Below, one piece after another: positions 9,718-19,400 of a DNA stretch of 64,000 nt; the stretch's first letter is position 1, and the number at the start of each line of letters is the position of its first letter. The stretch is taken from positions 62,001-126,000 of the forward strand of contig NZ_QEYO01000012.1 in assembly GCF_023718305.1 (NCBI RefSeq). The letters are read 5' to 3'. The stretch is from Gramella sp. AN32 (lineage in GTDB: Bacteria > Bacteroidota > Bacteroidia > Flavobacteriales > Flavobacteriaceae). The translations under genes and the position numbers were made by a program. The notes beneath the pieces are model-generated. The model did not search any database. It was not told where the DNA came from and saw nothing but the letters and a program-made list of their open reading frames with translations.

Positions 9718-11292
9718 TTAATGTTTATTCTTAGTACTTGTATTTAACTCTTTAAAATCCCTAACTTTTTTCAGTGCTACTTTCATTTCTTTCATTTCTT
9801 TCATTTTTTTTGGGATTTTAGAAGCCAAATTTTCCGTTTCTCCGGGATCTTTTTTTAGGTTATAAAGTTGTGGTTTTTCTTTAAACCCGGTTTCTATGTT
9901 TACTCCCCAGGGCACCATTGATGGGCCGGGGTAAGGTTCGATATATTTATAATCTCCCTCAACGTAAGACAATACATTTCTAATGGCTTGCTGTACCAGA
10001 GATTTTCTACCTTTCGCTTGTTGTCCGGTAAGAGCTTTCCACTGGTTTTGACTGTCTATAGCTTTATCTTTGGGTACATTTTGCCCGGTGGCCGCCGCAA
10101 AAGACCTTAGGAAATCTACCTGACTTATTAAAGCCGAAGATTTACTTCCAGGACTTATTTTTCCTTTCCATTGTACGATAAGAGGCACTCGGGTGCCGGC
10201 CTCGTAAGCACTATATTTTCCACCGCGAAAACCTCCAAAAGGATTGTGTTCCCCCAATCTTTCGGTAGCGCCATCAACATAACCATCATCTAACACGGGA
10301 CCGTTATCACTGGTGAAAATTATTAGGGTATTTTCTTCTAAGCCTAATTCTTTCAGCTTTTTTTGAACTGCGCCTATTGTATAATCTAATTGTACAATTA
10401 CATCGCCACGTGGGCCTTTTCCTGTGGTGCCGGCAAAACGTTGATGCGGTACACGAGGTACGTGAATATCATGGGTGGCGAGATATAGAAAAAATGCTGT
10501 GTCTTTGTTTTCTTGTATAAACCCAATCGATTTGTTTACCAAAACATCGGCGATATCTTCATCTCGCCATAAGGCTTTTTTTCCTCCGCTCATATAACCT
10601 ATTCGGCTTATCCCGTTGGTGATGCTTTGGTTGTGCCCGTGGGAATACATCATTTTTAATTGTTCGGGATTTTTGCTTCCAGTAGGCTTGTCATTGAAGT
10701 TTTTGCGGTAGCTTACGCTTATTGGGTCTTCAGGCTCCAGGTTTACCACCCGGTGATTTTCTACAAAAACCGTTGGCACCCTATCGCCGGTAGCGGGTAG
10801 GAGGTAGGCATAATCAAATCCTATCTCCAGGGGACCGGGTTTAATATCTTTATTCCAATTAATGGGAGCCTCTTTCCCCAGGCCAAGATGCCATTTGCCG
10901 ACTACCGCGGTTTTATAGCCGGCTTTTTGCAAAACTCCCGGTAAAGTAGTGCGTCCAGGTAAAATGAGACTGGTAGCATCTCCCGGCGCCACTCCTGTAC
11001 CTTTTTTTCTCCAGGCATACTCTCCCGTGAGCAGGGCATAGCGAGAAGGGGTACAGGTAGCTGCAGTTACATAGGCGTTGGTGAATTTCAAACCATTTTT
11101 GGCTAAATTGTCTATATGTGGTGTAGGAATTTGTCCTCCATAACTACTGATGTCGCCATAACCCAGATCGTCGGTATAAATAAGGATGATGTTGGGAGTT
11201 TGATTTGTTTGCTGTGCGGAAGCAGTAGTTGATGAAAGATCAATACAAATTGGGATAAATACCCCAATGATAATTTTTAAGTAAGCTTTCAT
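9718..11292 (-). CDS. Sulfatase (S1 family, arylsulfatase A-like)
   Basis: The start is taken at ATG 11292 (524 residues), which begins a signal peptide ending near T-A-S-A-Q; the open frame goes back to 11319 but only with TTG. The formylglycine signature is C80-T-P-S-R, followed by L-L-T-G, and the metal ligands are in I-Y-T-D-D-L-G-Y-G-D. G-K-W-H-L-G and F-T-S-D-N-G-P are further sulfatase core motifs. It differs clearly from the neighbouring sulfatase, so the pair probably remove sulfate from different positions or sugars (for example galactose versus GlcNAc); this is inference. It follows susD after a 100-bp gap that contains a terminator-like hairpin, so its expression may be lower than that of susCD. 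Periplasmic location is likely. Confidence 0.9.
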   Translation of the reverse strand: MKAYLKIIIGVFIPICIDLSSTTASAQQTNQTPNIILIYTDDLGYGDISSYGGQIPTPHIDNLAKNGLKFTNAYVTAATCTPSRYALLTGEYAWRKKGTGVAPGDATSLILPGRTTLPGVLQKAGYKTAVVGKWHLGLGKEAPINWNKDIKPGPLEIGFDYAYLLPATGDRVPTVFVENHRVVNLEPEDPISVSYRKNFNDKPTGSKNPEQLKMMYSHGHNQSITNGISRIGYMSGGKKALWRDEDIADVLVNKSIGFIQENKDTAFFLYLATHDIHVPRVPHQRFAGTTGKGPRGDVIVQLDYTIGAVQKKLKELGLEENTLIIFTSDNGPVLDDGYVDGATERLGEHNPFGGFRGGKYSAYEAGTRVPLIVQWKGKISPGSKSSALISQVDFLRSFAAATGQNVPKDKAIDSQNQWKALTGQQAKGRKSLVQQAIRNVLSYVEGDYKYIEPYPGPSMVPWGVNIETGFKEKPQLYNLKKDPGETENLASKIPKKMKEMKEMKVALKKVRDFKELNTSTKNKH

Positions 11293-11334
11293 AAGAAAAA
11301 GTTGTGAAGTAAATCTCAATATACCTAAAGCTGC

Positions 11335-11371
11335 ATAAAAAAGGCAGGTCCCTTGTTAGAAGAACCTGCCT
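11335..11371 (-). terminator. Intrinsic terminator or attenuator after susD
   Basis: AGGCAGGT (11342-11349) pairs with ACCTGCCT (11364-11371) across a 14-nt loop. Read on the minus strand the 8-bp stem is followed by six T residues, the pattern of an intrinsic terminator. It sits between susD and the first sulfatase and would reduce expression of the downstream enzymes relative to susCD. Confidence 0.7.
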
Positions 11372-11392
11372 GTTTCTGGCTAATTCAAAATT

Positions 11393-13126
11393 TTACCAAC
11401 CTGGGTTTTGAGTCACGTTGCCTTCACTTAGAACAATTTGTTCTGTTGGAATTGGAGACAAATAGTCTCTACCTAAATTAAAACCAAAACCTGATGGTAT
11501 CGTGTTAATGTAAGGATCTATATAACCCTCTTGATCCACTAAAATAGATTCGTTGATTAAATCTGAAAATTCTGATTCTATATCACTACCAACAATTTTA
11601 AAACCTTTTAATCTTTTTCCAACAATTAGCTCGTCAGCAGCAGCCCAACGCATTAAATCATCAAAACGCTTTCCTTCTAGAGCCAATTCCACCCTACGTT
11701 CTCTTCTAACCTCATTGATAATATCACTCAATGCCGGAAACGCTTTATTTGGATCAGTAGTAGGGTTAATATTTAAAGATGGCATATCTACTCGAGACCT
11801 AAGTAGGTTGATGGATTTATCTAAATCTGCTTGTGTCAAGGTACCCAACTCGGCCTTTGCTTCAGCAAAATTAAGCAGTACTTCGGCATATCTAAAAATT
11901 ATAGCACCTGTCCAACTATCATATCGTTGGGCATTATCTGTAATACCTCCTTTATAAATTTGAAACCCAGTGGTATTGGTTATTTCGTTATTGCCCCTAA
12001 AGGTCGGATATTCAAATATTTCGTTTGGTATCCCCGAATTTAAGGTAAGCAAATCTCCTGGAGTACCGATGGTTTGAGCAAGTCTGGGATCTCTATCTTT
12101 CACAATGTCCGTAAGACTGCTTTCCTGACTGGAGCTGTACAAAGGACTCACTCCAATTGGTTGCCCGTCAATAGCCAAATAGGAATCCACCAAAGATTTG
12201 GTCACCCCAGTTCCAGCACCTGTATGGGGAAGATAATGTCCCACACGGTGGATTAAACCTTCTGAAGGATCGTATTTTTTCCAGAACATAACCTCAGAGA
12301 TTCCTGAATAATCTACTTTATTAAATAAATCCCAATAGGTTTTTTCAGTGCCATTATCATATAAGGAATAACTTTCTTGGTCCATTAAAGTTTCAGCGGC
12401 ATTTACAGCCCACTGCAAAAATTTAGCACTTTCATTAACAGGTGCGGCAAATACAGTACCATCATGATATTTCTCCCAAGTGCCCTCATAAAGGGATACC
12501 GAGGACTTTAAGGACAAGGCTATACCTTGATGCACTCTAAAAGCCTCAGCAGAACCTTGTGGCTTTAATCCGGCTATCGCTTTGTCTAAGTCTTCAACTA
12601 TTTTTGTCGCTAATTCGTTTCTTGGCATTCTAGCCGATAGCAATTCTGGCGAATCTGTATTAAGTGTTTTCTCAATATATGGTACTCCGCCATATCGTTT
12701 AAGAAGGTTATAATAAAACATAGCTCTAAAGAAATAGGCCTCTCCATCATAATGTGCAATCAAAGCAGCATCCCCTTTGGCGGTGCCACTATTTTCAAGA
12801 TAAAAATTCACACTTCTAATAGAACTATAATTCCAAGAATTATCTGAAATGGGTGCAAGAGCGTTATTTCCTACAAACCGGTCGTTGACAAATATTTCTG
12901 CCAGATTATCACTGTTGTTGTCAAACTCAAAAATACCCCCGTTAAATCCAGAATGTACTGGAAACGATGTATAAAATTGATTTAAGAAAAGTGCCAGGTC
13001 ATTGGGTGTTTTCCAATATTGCTCCGGAGATATTTCATCTTGGGGCAGTTGATCAAGTAAATCATTAGAACAGCCGACAAATGTGGCCATAAAAAAGATT
13101 AAAGTAAAAAATTTTATATGTTTCAT
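11393..13126 (-). CDS. susD: SusD/RagB family outer-membrane glycan-binding lipoprotein
   Basis: The 577-residue protein has a lipoprotein signal with lipobox F-V-G-C19 followed by the SusD-typical start N-D-L-L-D-Q-L-P-Q-D. The E-Q-Y-W-K-T-P-N-D-L segment, the TPR-like region with A-Y-F-F-R-A-M-F-Y-Y-N-L-L-K-R-Y-G-G-V-P and the C-terminal R-R-E-R-R-V-E-L-A-L-E-G-K-R-F-D-D-L-M-R hallmark identify it firmly. SusD lids the SusC channel and captures the oligosaccharide at the cell surface. It starts 12 bp after the susC stop, so the two are translated from one message. The glycan bound cannot be told from sequence; neighbouring enzymes suggest a sulfated, GlcNAc/Gal-containing chain. Confidence 0.96.
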   Translation of the reverse strand: MKHIKFFTLIFFMATFVGCSNDLLDQLPQDEISPEQYWKTPNDLALFLNQFYTSFPVHSGFNGGIFEFDNNSDNLAEIFVNDRFVGNNALAPISDNSWNYSSIRSVNFYLENSGTAKGDAALIAHYDGEAYFFRAMFYYNLLKRYGGVPYIEKTLNTDSPELLSARMPRNELATKIVEDLDKAIAGLKPQGSAEAFRVHQGIALSLKSSVSLYEGTWEKYHDGTVFAAPVNESAKFLQWAVNAAETLMDQESYSLYDNGTEKTYWDLFNKVDYSGISEVMFWKKYDPSEGLIHRVGHYLPHTGAGTGVTKSLVDSYLAIDGQPIGVSPLYSSSQESSLTDIVKDRDPRLAQTIGTPGDLLTLNSGIPNEIFEYPTFRGNNEITNTTGFQIYKGGITDNAQRYDSWTGAIIFRYAEVLLNFAEAKAELGTLTQADLDKSINLLRSRVDMPSLNINPTTDPNKAFPALSDIINEVRRERRVELALEGKRFDDLMRWAAADELIVGKRLKGFKIVGSDIESEFSDLINESILVDQEGYIDPYINTIPSGFGFNLGRDYLSPIPTEQIVLSEGNVTQNPGW

Positions 13127-13138
13127 AATGTTGTTTTA

Positions 13139-16100
13139 TTAAAATTGAACATTTAAGCCTATAGAATAAGATTTTTGAAGCGGATATATTTTTCCATTAC
13201 CCCAACGCCCCCCAGTAGCTTCTGGATCGTATATTCCAGAGATCTCAGAAATAGTTAAAAGATTTTCACCTGTAATAAATAATCTAAGCTTGCTAAGAGA
13301 TAGTTCTTCTATTATGGATTCTGAGAAATTATAGCCAAGAGTTGCATTCTTTAATCTTATGTAAGATGCATTTTGTAAATATCTGGTTTGTGTTTCTTGA
13401 TTTCTCCAAGCGCTTCTAAATGTTGGTCTTGGCAAAAATGCTCCAGGATTATCTGTAGACCAATAATCAGCATGCTCTGCAAGTGCAGCAGATTGCCATT
13501 GGTTTCCTACGGCCCCAAAAGTATATGGACCGCCCGCCCAAACGTCTCTTTTTGCAACACCTTGCCAAAACATTGAAAAGTCAAAACCTTTATAATCGAA
13601 ACCACCATTTAAAGAATATTGATATCTAGGTGTTGAATTACCTATGACCCTTCTATCTCCTGGATCATCGGTCGTATTATCTCCCCAATCGATTTGGCCA
13701 TCACCGTTAAGATCTGCATACTTCACATCACCAGGAAACCATACGCCACCATACATTGTGGATTGATCTATACCATTATCTATTTCTTCTTGATTTTGAT
13801 ATAAACCAAGCGTTTCAAAACCCCATATTTCTCCCAACTTTTGCCCTTCACGGTAATTGTCCAGCAAATTATTTGGGTTGCGGTACTTTTTTACTGTTGT
13901 TACAGCATCAGATAAAATAACACCAACATTGTATTTAAAATCGCCTAAATTATCCTTCCATTGTGCGCTAAAATCAAAACCTTTGGTTTCTAAAGATGCG
14001 TTATTAGCTTGTGGTGCAGATGTTCCTAATAATGCAGGGTATCGTTCTGCCGGTCCAAACATATCGTCTGTCTTTCTAATGAAGTATTCAACAGTTGTTT
14101 GTAAACGGTTGTTAAATGCACCCACATCTAAACCAATATTTTGGGTGCTCACCGTTTCCCAAGTTATATCTGGGCTAACAAGTCCAGGTGTTAAGGTATA
14201 ATTTGGTCTGCCTCCACTACCTAACCACCACAGGTTAGTCCTAATTGGCATACGTGGTACATATAAGTAATTAGCTACATTTTGATTTCCAATAGAACCC
14301 GTAGAAAAACGGAACTTAAACATATTTACTTTATCTATATTCCAGAAATTTTCTTTGGCGAGGTTATATCCAACAGATAATGATGGGAAAAAATCCCAAC
14401 GGCTGTTTTCAGCAAATCTTGATGATGCATCATAACGTCCGTTAAGTTCAAAAAGATATTTTTCTTTGTAATTATAGGTAAACCTTCCAAAATAACCTTG
14501 TGTGGTGTAAGTTCCTTGTGAATCATCAATATTATCCTCTCCCACAGCCGTAGAGATTGAAGGCACGCCATCTGTTATTAAATCATTTCTAGAACCACCT
14601 ATAGAACTGTAGCTAGATTCCTCTTGTTGAAAACCGGCCAATGCTGAGAAATTATGCACCTCGTTTATTTTTTTCTCATATGAGACAACCAAGTTGGGGG
14701 AGATATATGAGTTTTCAGAAGCATATCTATAAAAACTATTATTGCTTCTAATTAAACGTTCCTCTTCGTTAGGCTCTATAACACCTACCTTTGCATTGTG
14801 GCTGGAGTAGTTGTAATTCGCTTGGCGATAGTACAGACTAGTTTTAATTTTTAAGTCTTCAATCGGTTCAAATACTAAATCGAGACCTATATTAGTATTT
14901 AAATCTCTCGTCTTCGTACGGCCCCCGTCTAAAAGGAATGGAATTTCGGAGCCATCACTGTATGAGCCATTTGGCATAACCACCCCGTTTGTTGGCCAAC
15001 GTCTTGCAATATTGTGAAGGTACAAGCCCATGTCGTAGCTTGGTCTATCTATATCTCCTCTCGACAGTCTAAGATTAGCATTAATAGTAAACCAATCAGT
15101 CATTTTGCTTGAAACTTTAGTGTTAAGAGTATATCGTTGAAAACCATCATCTCCAAAATTCATGATTCCAGGTCCATCATAAAACGAACCTGACACATTG
15201 TAGCTTAATTTTTTTTCGTTTCCAGCGAAACTTAGGTTATGCTGTTGCCGAAGTACCAAATCTTTGTACATCACATCAAACCAATCTGTATTGGCATTTG
15301 AGCCTGTATATTGCTGCCATCTCGTACCAGCTTCATTTGCAACAGTCACCGGGGTATTCACTGGATCAGCAAGATAGTCTCTTATACGATTTAAAACTTC
15401 ATCACTAAAAATAGGAGCACCACCACCGTTGGTTGCAGATAAATTAAAATAATTTGCGAAATCTAAAGAATTCATCATTTCAGGTCGGTTTAAAGGCGTA
15501 GAGTAGATGAAATTATTAGAATAAATAACTTCATGTCCAGATACGCCTTCACCACTCTTAGTCTTAACCAAAATAACACCAAACGCTGCACGCGAACCAT
15601 AGATAGCCGATGATGCAGCATCCTTTAATACAGAAATACTTTCAATGTCATCTGGATTGATATCATTTAAACCAGAAGGGTCATTCAAAGGAATATCATC
15701 AACTACCACTAAAGGGGCACCGGTTCCCTGAAGGTTGCCCACGCCCCGAATACTAATGTTCATATTAGATCCTGGTTCTCCGCCACTATTTCCGACACTT
15801 AAAAGCAAACCTGGTGCAGCACCTTGAAGTGCCTGCATGACATTATTGACCGGCCTGTTTTCTAATTGTTCCGCATCAATGGTACTAATCGCTCCGGTAA
15901 GATTGCCTTTCTTTTGCGTACCATATCCAACTATGATCACTTCTTCTAGTGCTGCTGATTCTGTTTGTAATTGGATATTTAGATTAGTTCTCCCATTTAC
16001 AGGAACTTCTTTAGTCGTATAACCCATGTATGATATGGTAAGAATTGCATCTGTAGGTACTTCAATATTAAACTCACCATCAAAGTTGGTCATTACACCA

Positions 16101-16252
16101 TTGGAGGTGCCTTTTTGTACCACATTAGCGCCGGGCACAGGAACGCCAGTATCGGTTTCAGAAATTTTCCCATGTACGGTAATTTTTTCTTGAGCAGATA
16201 CAATAGTATTCATAAAAAGAATGCTTAAGAAAAATAAATAAAAATGTTTCAT
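13139..16252 (-). CDS. susC: SusC/RagA family TonB-dependent oligosaccharide transporter
   Basis: The 1037-residue protein has a signal peptide (1-20), a carboxypeptidase-regulatory-like domain (about 23-108), the SusC box and TonB region L-E-E-V-I-I-V-G-Y-G-T (about 113-123), a plug domain (about 125-230) and a beta-barrel ending in the aromatic C-terminus G-L-N-V-Q-F. It imports oligosaccharides across the outer membrane with SusD, powered by TonB-ExbBD. It is the first gene of the minus-strand operon and is divergent from the regulator at 16419, with a palindrome in the shared 166-bp promoter region. There is no N-terminal STN (anti-sigma signalling) domain, so control by an ECF sigma/anti-sigma pair is unlikely and the adjacent regulator is the best candidate activator. 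Confidence 0.97.
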   Translation of the reverse strand: MKHFYLFFLSILFMNTIVSAQEKITVHGKISETDTGVPVPGANVVQKGTSNGVMTNFDGEFNIEVPTDAILTISYMGYTTKEVPVNGRTNLNIQLQTESAALEEVIIVGYGTQKKGNLTGAISTIDAEQLENRPVNNVMQALQGAAPGLLLSVGNSGGEPGSNMNISIRGVGNLQGTGAPLVVVDDIPLNDPSGLNDINPDDIESISVLKDAASSAIYGSRAAFGVILVKTKSGEGVSGHEVIYSNNFIYSTPLNRPEMMNSLDFANYFNLSATNGGGAPIFSDEVLNRIRDYLADPVNTPVTVANEAGTRWQQYTGSNANTDWFDVMYKDLVLRQQHNLSFAGNEKKLSYNVSGSFYDGPGIMNFGDDGFQRYTLNTKVSSKMTDWFTINANLRLSRGDIDRPSYDMGLYLHNIARRWPTNGVVMPNGSYSDGSEIPFLLDGGRTKTRDLNTNIGLDLVFEPIEDLKIKTSLYYRQANYNYSSHNAKVGVIEPNEEERLIRSNNSFYRYASENSYISPNLVVSYEKKINEVHNFSALAGFQQEESSYSSIGGSRNDLITDGVPSISTAVGEDNIDDSQGTYTTQGYFGRFTYNYKEKYLFELNGRYDASSRFAENSRWDFFPSLSVGYNLAKENFWNIDKVNMFKFRFSTGSIGNQNVANYLYVPRMPIRTNLWWLGSGGRPNYTLTPGLVSPDITWETVSTQNIGLDVGAFNNRLQTTVEYFIRKTDDMFGPAERYPALLGTSAPQANNASLETKGFDFSAQWKDNLGDFKYNVGVILSDAVTTVKKYRNPNNLLDNYREGQKLGEIWGFETLGLYQNQEEIDNGIDQSTMYGGVWFPGDVKYADLNGDGQIDWGDNTTDDPGDRRVIGNSTPRYQYSLNGGFDYKGFDFSMFWQGVAKRDVWAGGPYTFGAVGNQWQSAALAEHADYWSTDNPGAFLPRPTFRSAWRNQETQTRYLQNASYIRLKNATLGYNFSESIIEELSLSKLRLFITGENLLTISEISGIYDPEATGGRWGNGKIYPLQKSYSIGLNVQF

Positions 16253-16418
16253 ATGATTGATTGGTTTTAATTTGAATTCAATTTTTTTCTTAATCGAAAT
16301 AAAAAACTTTCGTTAACTGATTATTTCTCCTGCCAAATTAGTATAATTTGTAAATTCTCGTTAAACTTGCACTACTACATTTAGGTTACATTAACATTAC
16401 TTTTAGGTTAATAATGTT
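16253..16418. promoter_or_regulatory. Divergent susC/regulator control region with palindrome and direct repeats
   Basis: The 166-bp region holds a perfect inverted repeat, CAAATTA (16334-16340), GTA, TAATTTG (16344-16350), whose two arms each resemble a Bacteroidota -7 box (TAnnTTTG, one base short). TCGTTAA occurs at 16310-16316 and 16358-16364. A direct repeat TTTAGGTTA lies at 16380-16388 and 16402-16410, 22 bp apart (about two helical turns), ending just before the regulator ATG. An inverted AACATTA/TAATGTT pair (16393-16399, 16412-16418) overlaps the repeats. These are likely binding sites for the regulator and the core of both promoters. Confidence 0.5.
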
Positions 16419-19400
16419 ATGAGAAAAGACCATAATTGCATATGTGTTATGTTTTTATCAGGACATAGGGTTAAAATAGTTAAGGTATTATCGAGTTACA
16501 TTTTACTTTTCATTAAGTATTTTAATATGACCTTTTTGGTATTTTTTAGTGGAGGTCTTCTTAATGCCCAAAAGCCTGTTTTACAGTTTAAACATTTAGA
16601 TATAAGAGATGGTTTTTCCGACAATAGGATAAGCCAAGTGGTTCAAGATAAAAATGGAATCATTTGGGCTGCTACCAGACTGGGTATTAATAGATATGAC
16701 GGCGAAAAAGTAAGTGCTTATCCCTTAAATAATAGTGCCGAAATTTATGATTTGAAGATTATTGGAGTAGATAATATATTGATTGCTACCAGTAAAGGAT
16801 TATATACGTATCATAAAAAAAGAGACCGGTTTGAACTTTTTAGTGTTGAAACAGATGATAATACCAGGAATATTTTTAATAAGGGGGTTTTTAGCATTTC
16901 CAGTTCCAATTCTTACGATTTTTGGATGGCGGGGGGAAAGGGGAAATTCTATTCTGTTCGGGAGGATCAAAAGATTTATAGCTACAGTGCTCCCCAGTTA
17001 AATAAAAGCTTTTCAAACACGAATATTATTTCCCTTTCAGAAGATACGCGTGGGAGGTTATGGCTGGGAACAAACAACGGAGAAGTTTGGGTTTTTAATC
17101 CACAAACAAAAAAACTTATTCCTTTAGAGGAAATAAATAATTCTTATCCCATAAATGATATTGTAGTTGATAATCTAAATCAATTATGGGTAGCTACCAA
17201 CGGAAATGGAGTTTATAAATATAATCTAGAATCTAAATCGCTAATTCATTATACAGCTACGGCGAAGAGAGGAGAAAGTATCAATAACAATGTAGTTTTG
17301 TGTATATATGAGGGAAATAATCAACGGATTTATATAGGAACGGATGGAGGTGGTATTAATTTGTTTGAGCCAGAAAAAGACCATTTCACTTATTTTAAAC
17401 AAGAAGTTGGAGAGTGGGGATTATCAGATAATTCAATTTTGTGTTTGGCCAGAGGAATGCATAATGTGATTTTTGGGGGCACCGTACATGGAGGAATCAG
17501 TTATTTCGAAGATCGTATTAATGTGTATAATATTTCTCCACAACAATTAGAGTTTGACACGGATAAGCAGGGATCCAAAATTCTGGAAGATGCTGAAGCT
17601 AACCTCTGGATTACGGCAGGGAGAAACGGTTTACGGAGATATAATCCAGAAACTGGAGAGGTCACAGTTTTTATAGATAATAAGAATAATAGTAGTGACC
17701 TCGCAGGAGATATTGTTCTGTCTATGAAAGAAGATAATAAGGGACGTATTTGGATAGGTACGCTTAGGGGCGGTTTAAATATATATGATACAAATCTGAA
17801 AAAATTACTACAATTTTCAGAGCAGGAAAACTTACGATCTATTTACGCTATTGAAGAAGCATCAGGTGAAAATATGTGGGTGGGAACCGCAAATGGAGTT
17901 GTGGTATTCAACGACCAACTTCATATTATAAAACGAATTAACACTGATAAAGGTTTAAGCAACAATGGAATTACCAGCATTTATAAGGATGTAAAGGGAG
18001 TAATGTGGGTAGGTACAGAAAAAGGACTTAATATTCTATCTAAGGAAGGTGAACAACTGCAAAGTTTTTATACTTCTAAAAAAGATACTACAAGTTTAAG
18101 TGGAAACCATATACTTTGCATTAATGAAGGTCCAGACTTGTCGGTCTATGTAGGAACCTATGGATTTGGGTTAAACAGGTATTCTCGAAGGTATAAAAAT
18201 TTTGAAAGAATAGGAGAACAGGAGGGATTACATGGTAAAATTGTTCGGGGTATCCTTGTAGATAATGAGAGGAGTTTGTGGCTTAGCACAAACCTTGGGT
18301 TAAGCCGAATAAAAAGTGATACTATTAACAGTTTTGGAATTCAAGAGGGGATTCCACCTTTTCATGGTGGAAATGCCAGTTTGAGTAAAACAGGTCGTAT
18401 TTATTTTGCAGGCAATGATGGCCTCTCCTATTTTGAGCCAGAAACTTTGCAGAGGGATGCATCACAACCACGTGTTTTTTTTACGAGTTTTAAGGTGGTA
18501 GAAGAAAAAGGGGCAAGAGACCTAGATCCTACAGCCGTTTTTAATAATGAACAAGCTTATAAGCTAAAGCTTCAACCCGGCTATAATCTTTTAACCGCAA
18601 ACTTTTCCAGTTCCAATTACTTCGATTTAGATGACACTGAATATTTTTACAAATTAGAGGGCTTAAATAATCAATGGCATGCTTTAAATAAGCGTAAATC
18701 ACTTACTTTTTCTAACCTTGCTCCAGGAGAATATAGGCTACATATATCAGCAAAAAATGGCACGGGACAACTATCTCTTCAGGAGGCAAACATTCAATTT
18801 CAAGTATTGCCTTCTTTCTGGCAACGTTGGGAAATACAAGCTTTCTTGTTGCTCTTAACGGGACTGTTGATACTTTTTCTTGCTAACTGGCGTAATAGAA
18901 ATATTAGAAAACAACGAGACAACTTTAAAAAGATAGTCGCTATTAGAACAAAGGAGGTAGAAAAGGAAAAAGATAGGGCTTATAAAAATGAACTGGAATT
19001 ATTGGAAACCGAAAGACAAAATGAACAGCTTAAACAGAAAAGACTGAGTGATGAACTGCGCTTTAAAACAGAAGAGCTTACCAATAGTACCCTGAGAACG
19101 GTGCATAAAAATAATTTACTAGTAGAGATAAAAGAAGATTTTATCTTGGAAGCGAAAAAAAATGTTGTACATAAACAGTTATTCGAAAACATTGTAGAAA
19201 AAATAGATGATAGTCTGACCATAGATACTGAATGGGAGCAGTTTTATACATTATTTAATCAGGTAAATCCCGGATTTATACCTGGTTTAAAAGAAGAAAC
19301 TTCTTCTCTTACCGATAGGGAATTACGACTTTGCGCCCTTATAAAATTAAATTTTCCATCTCAGCAAATAGCAACTTTGTTCGGGATTTCTTTAAGCTCC

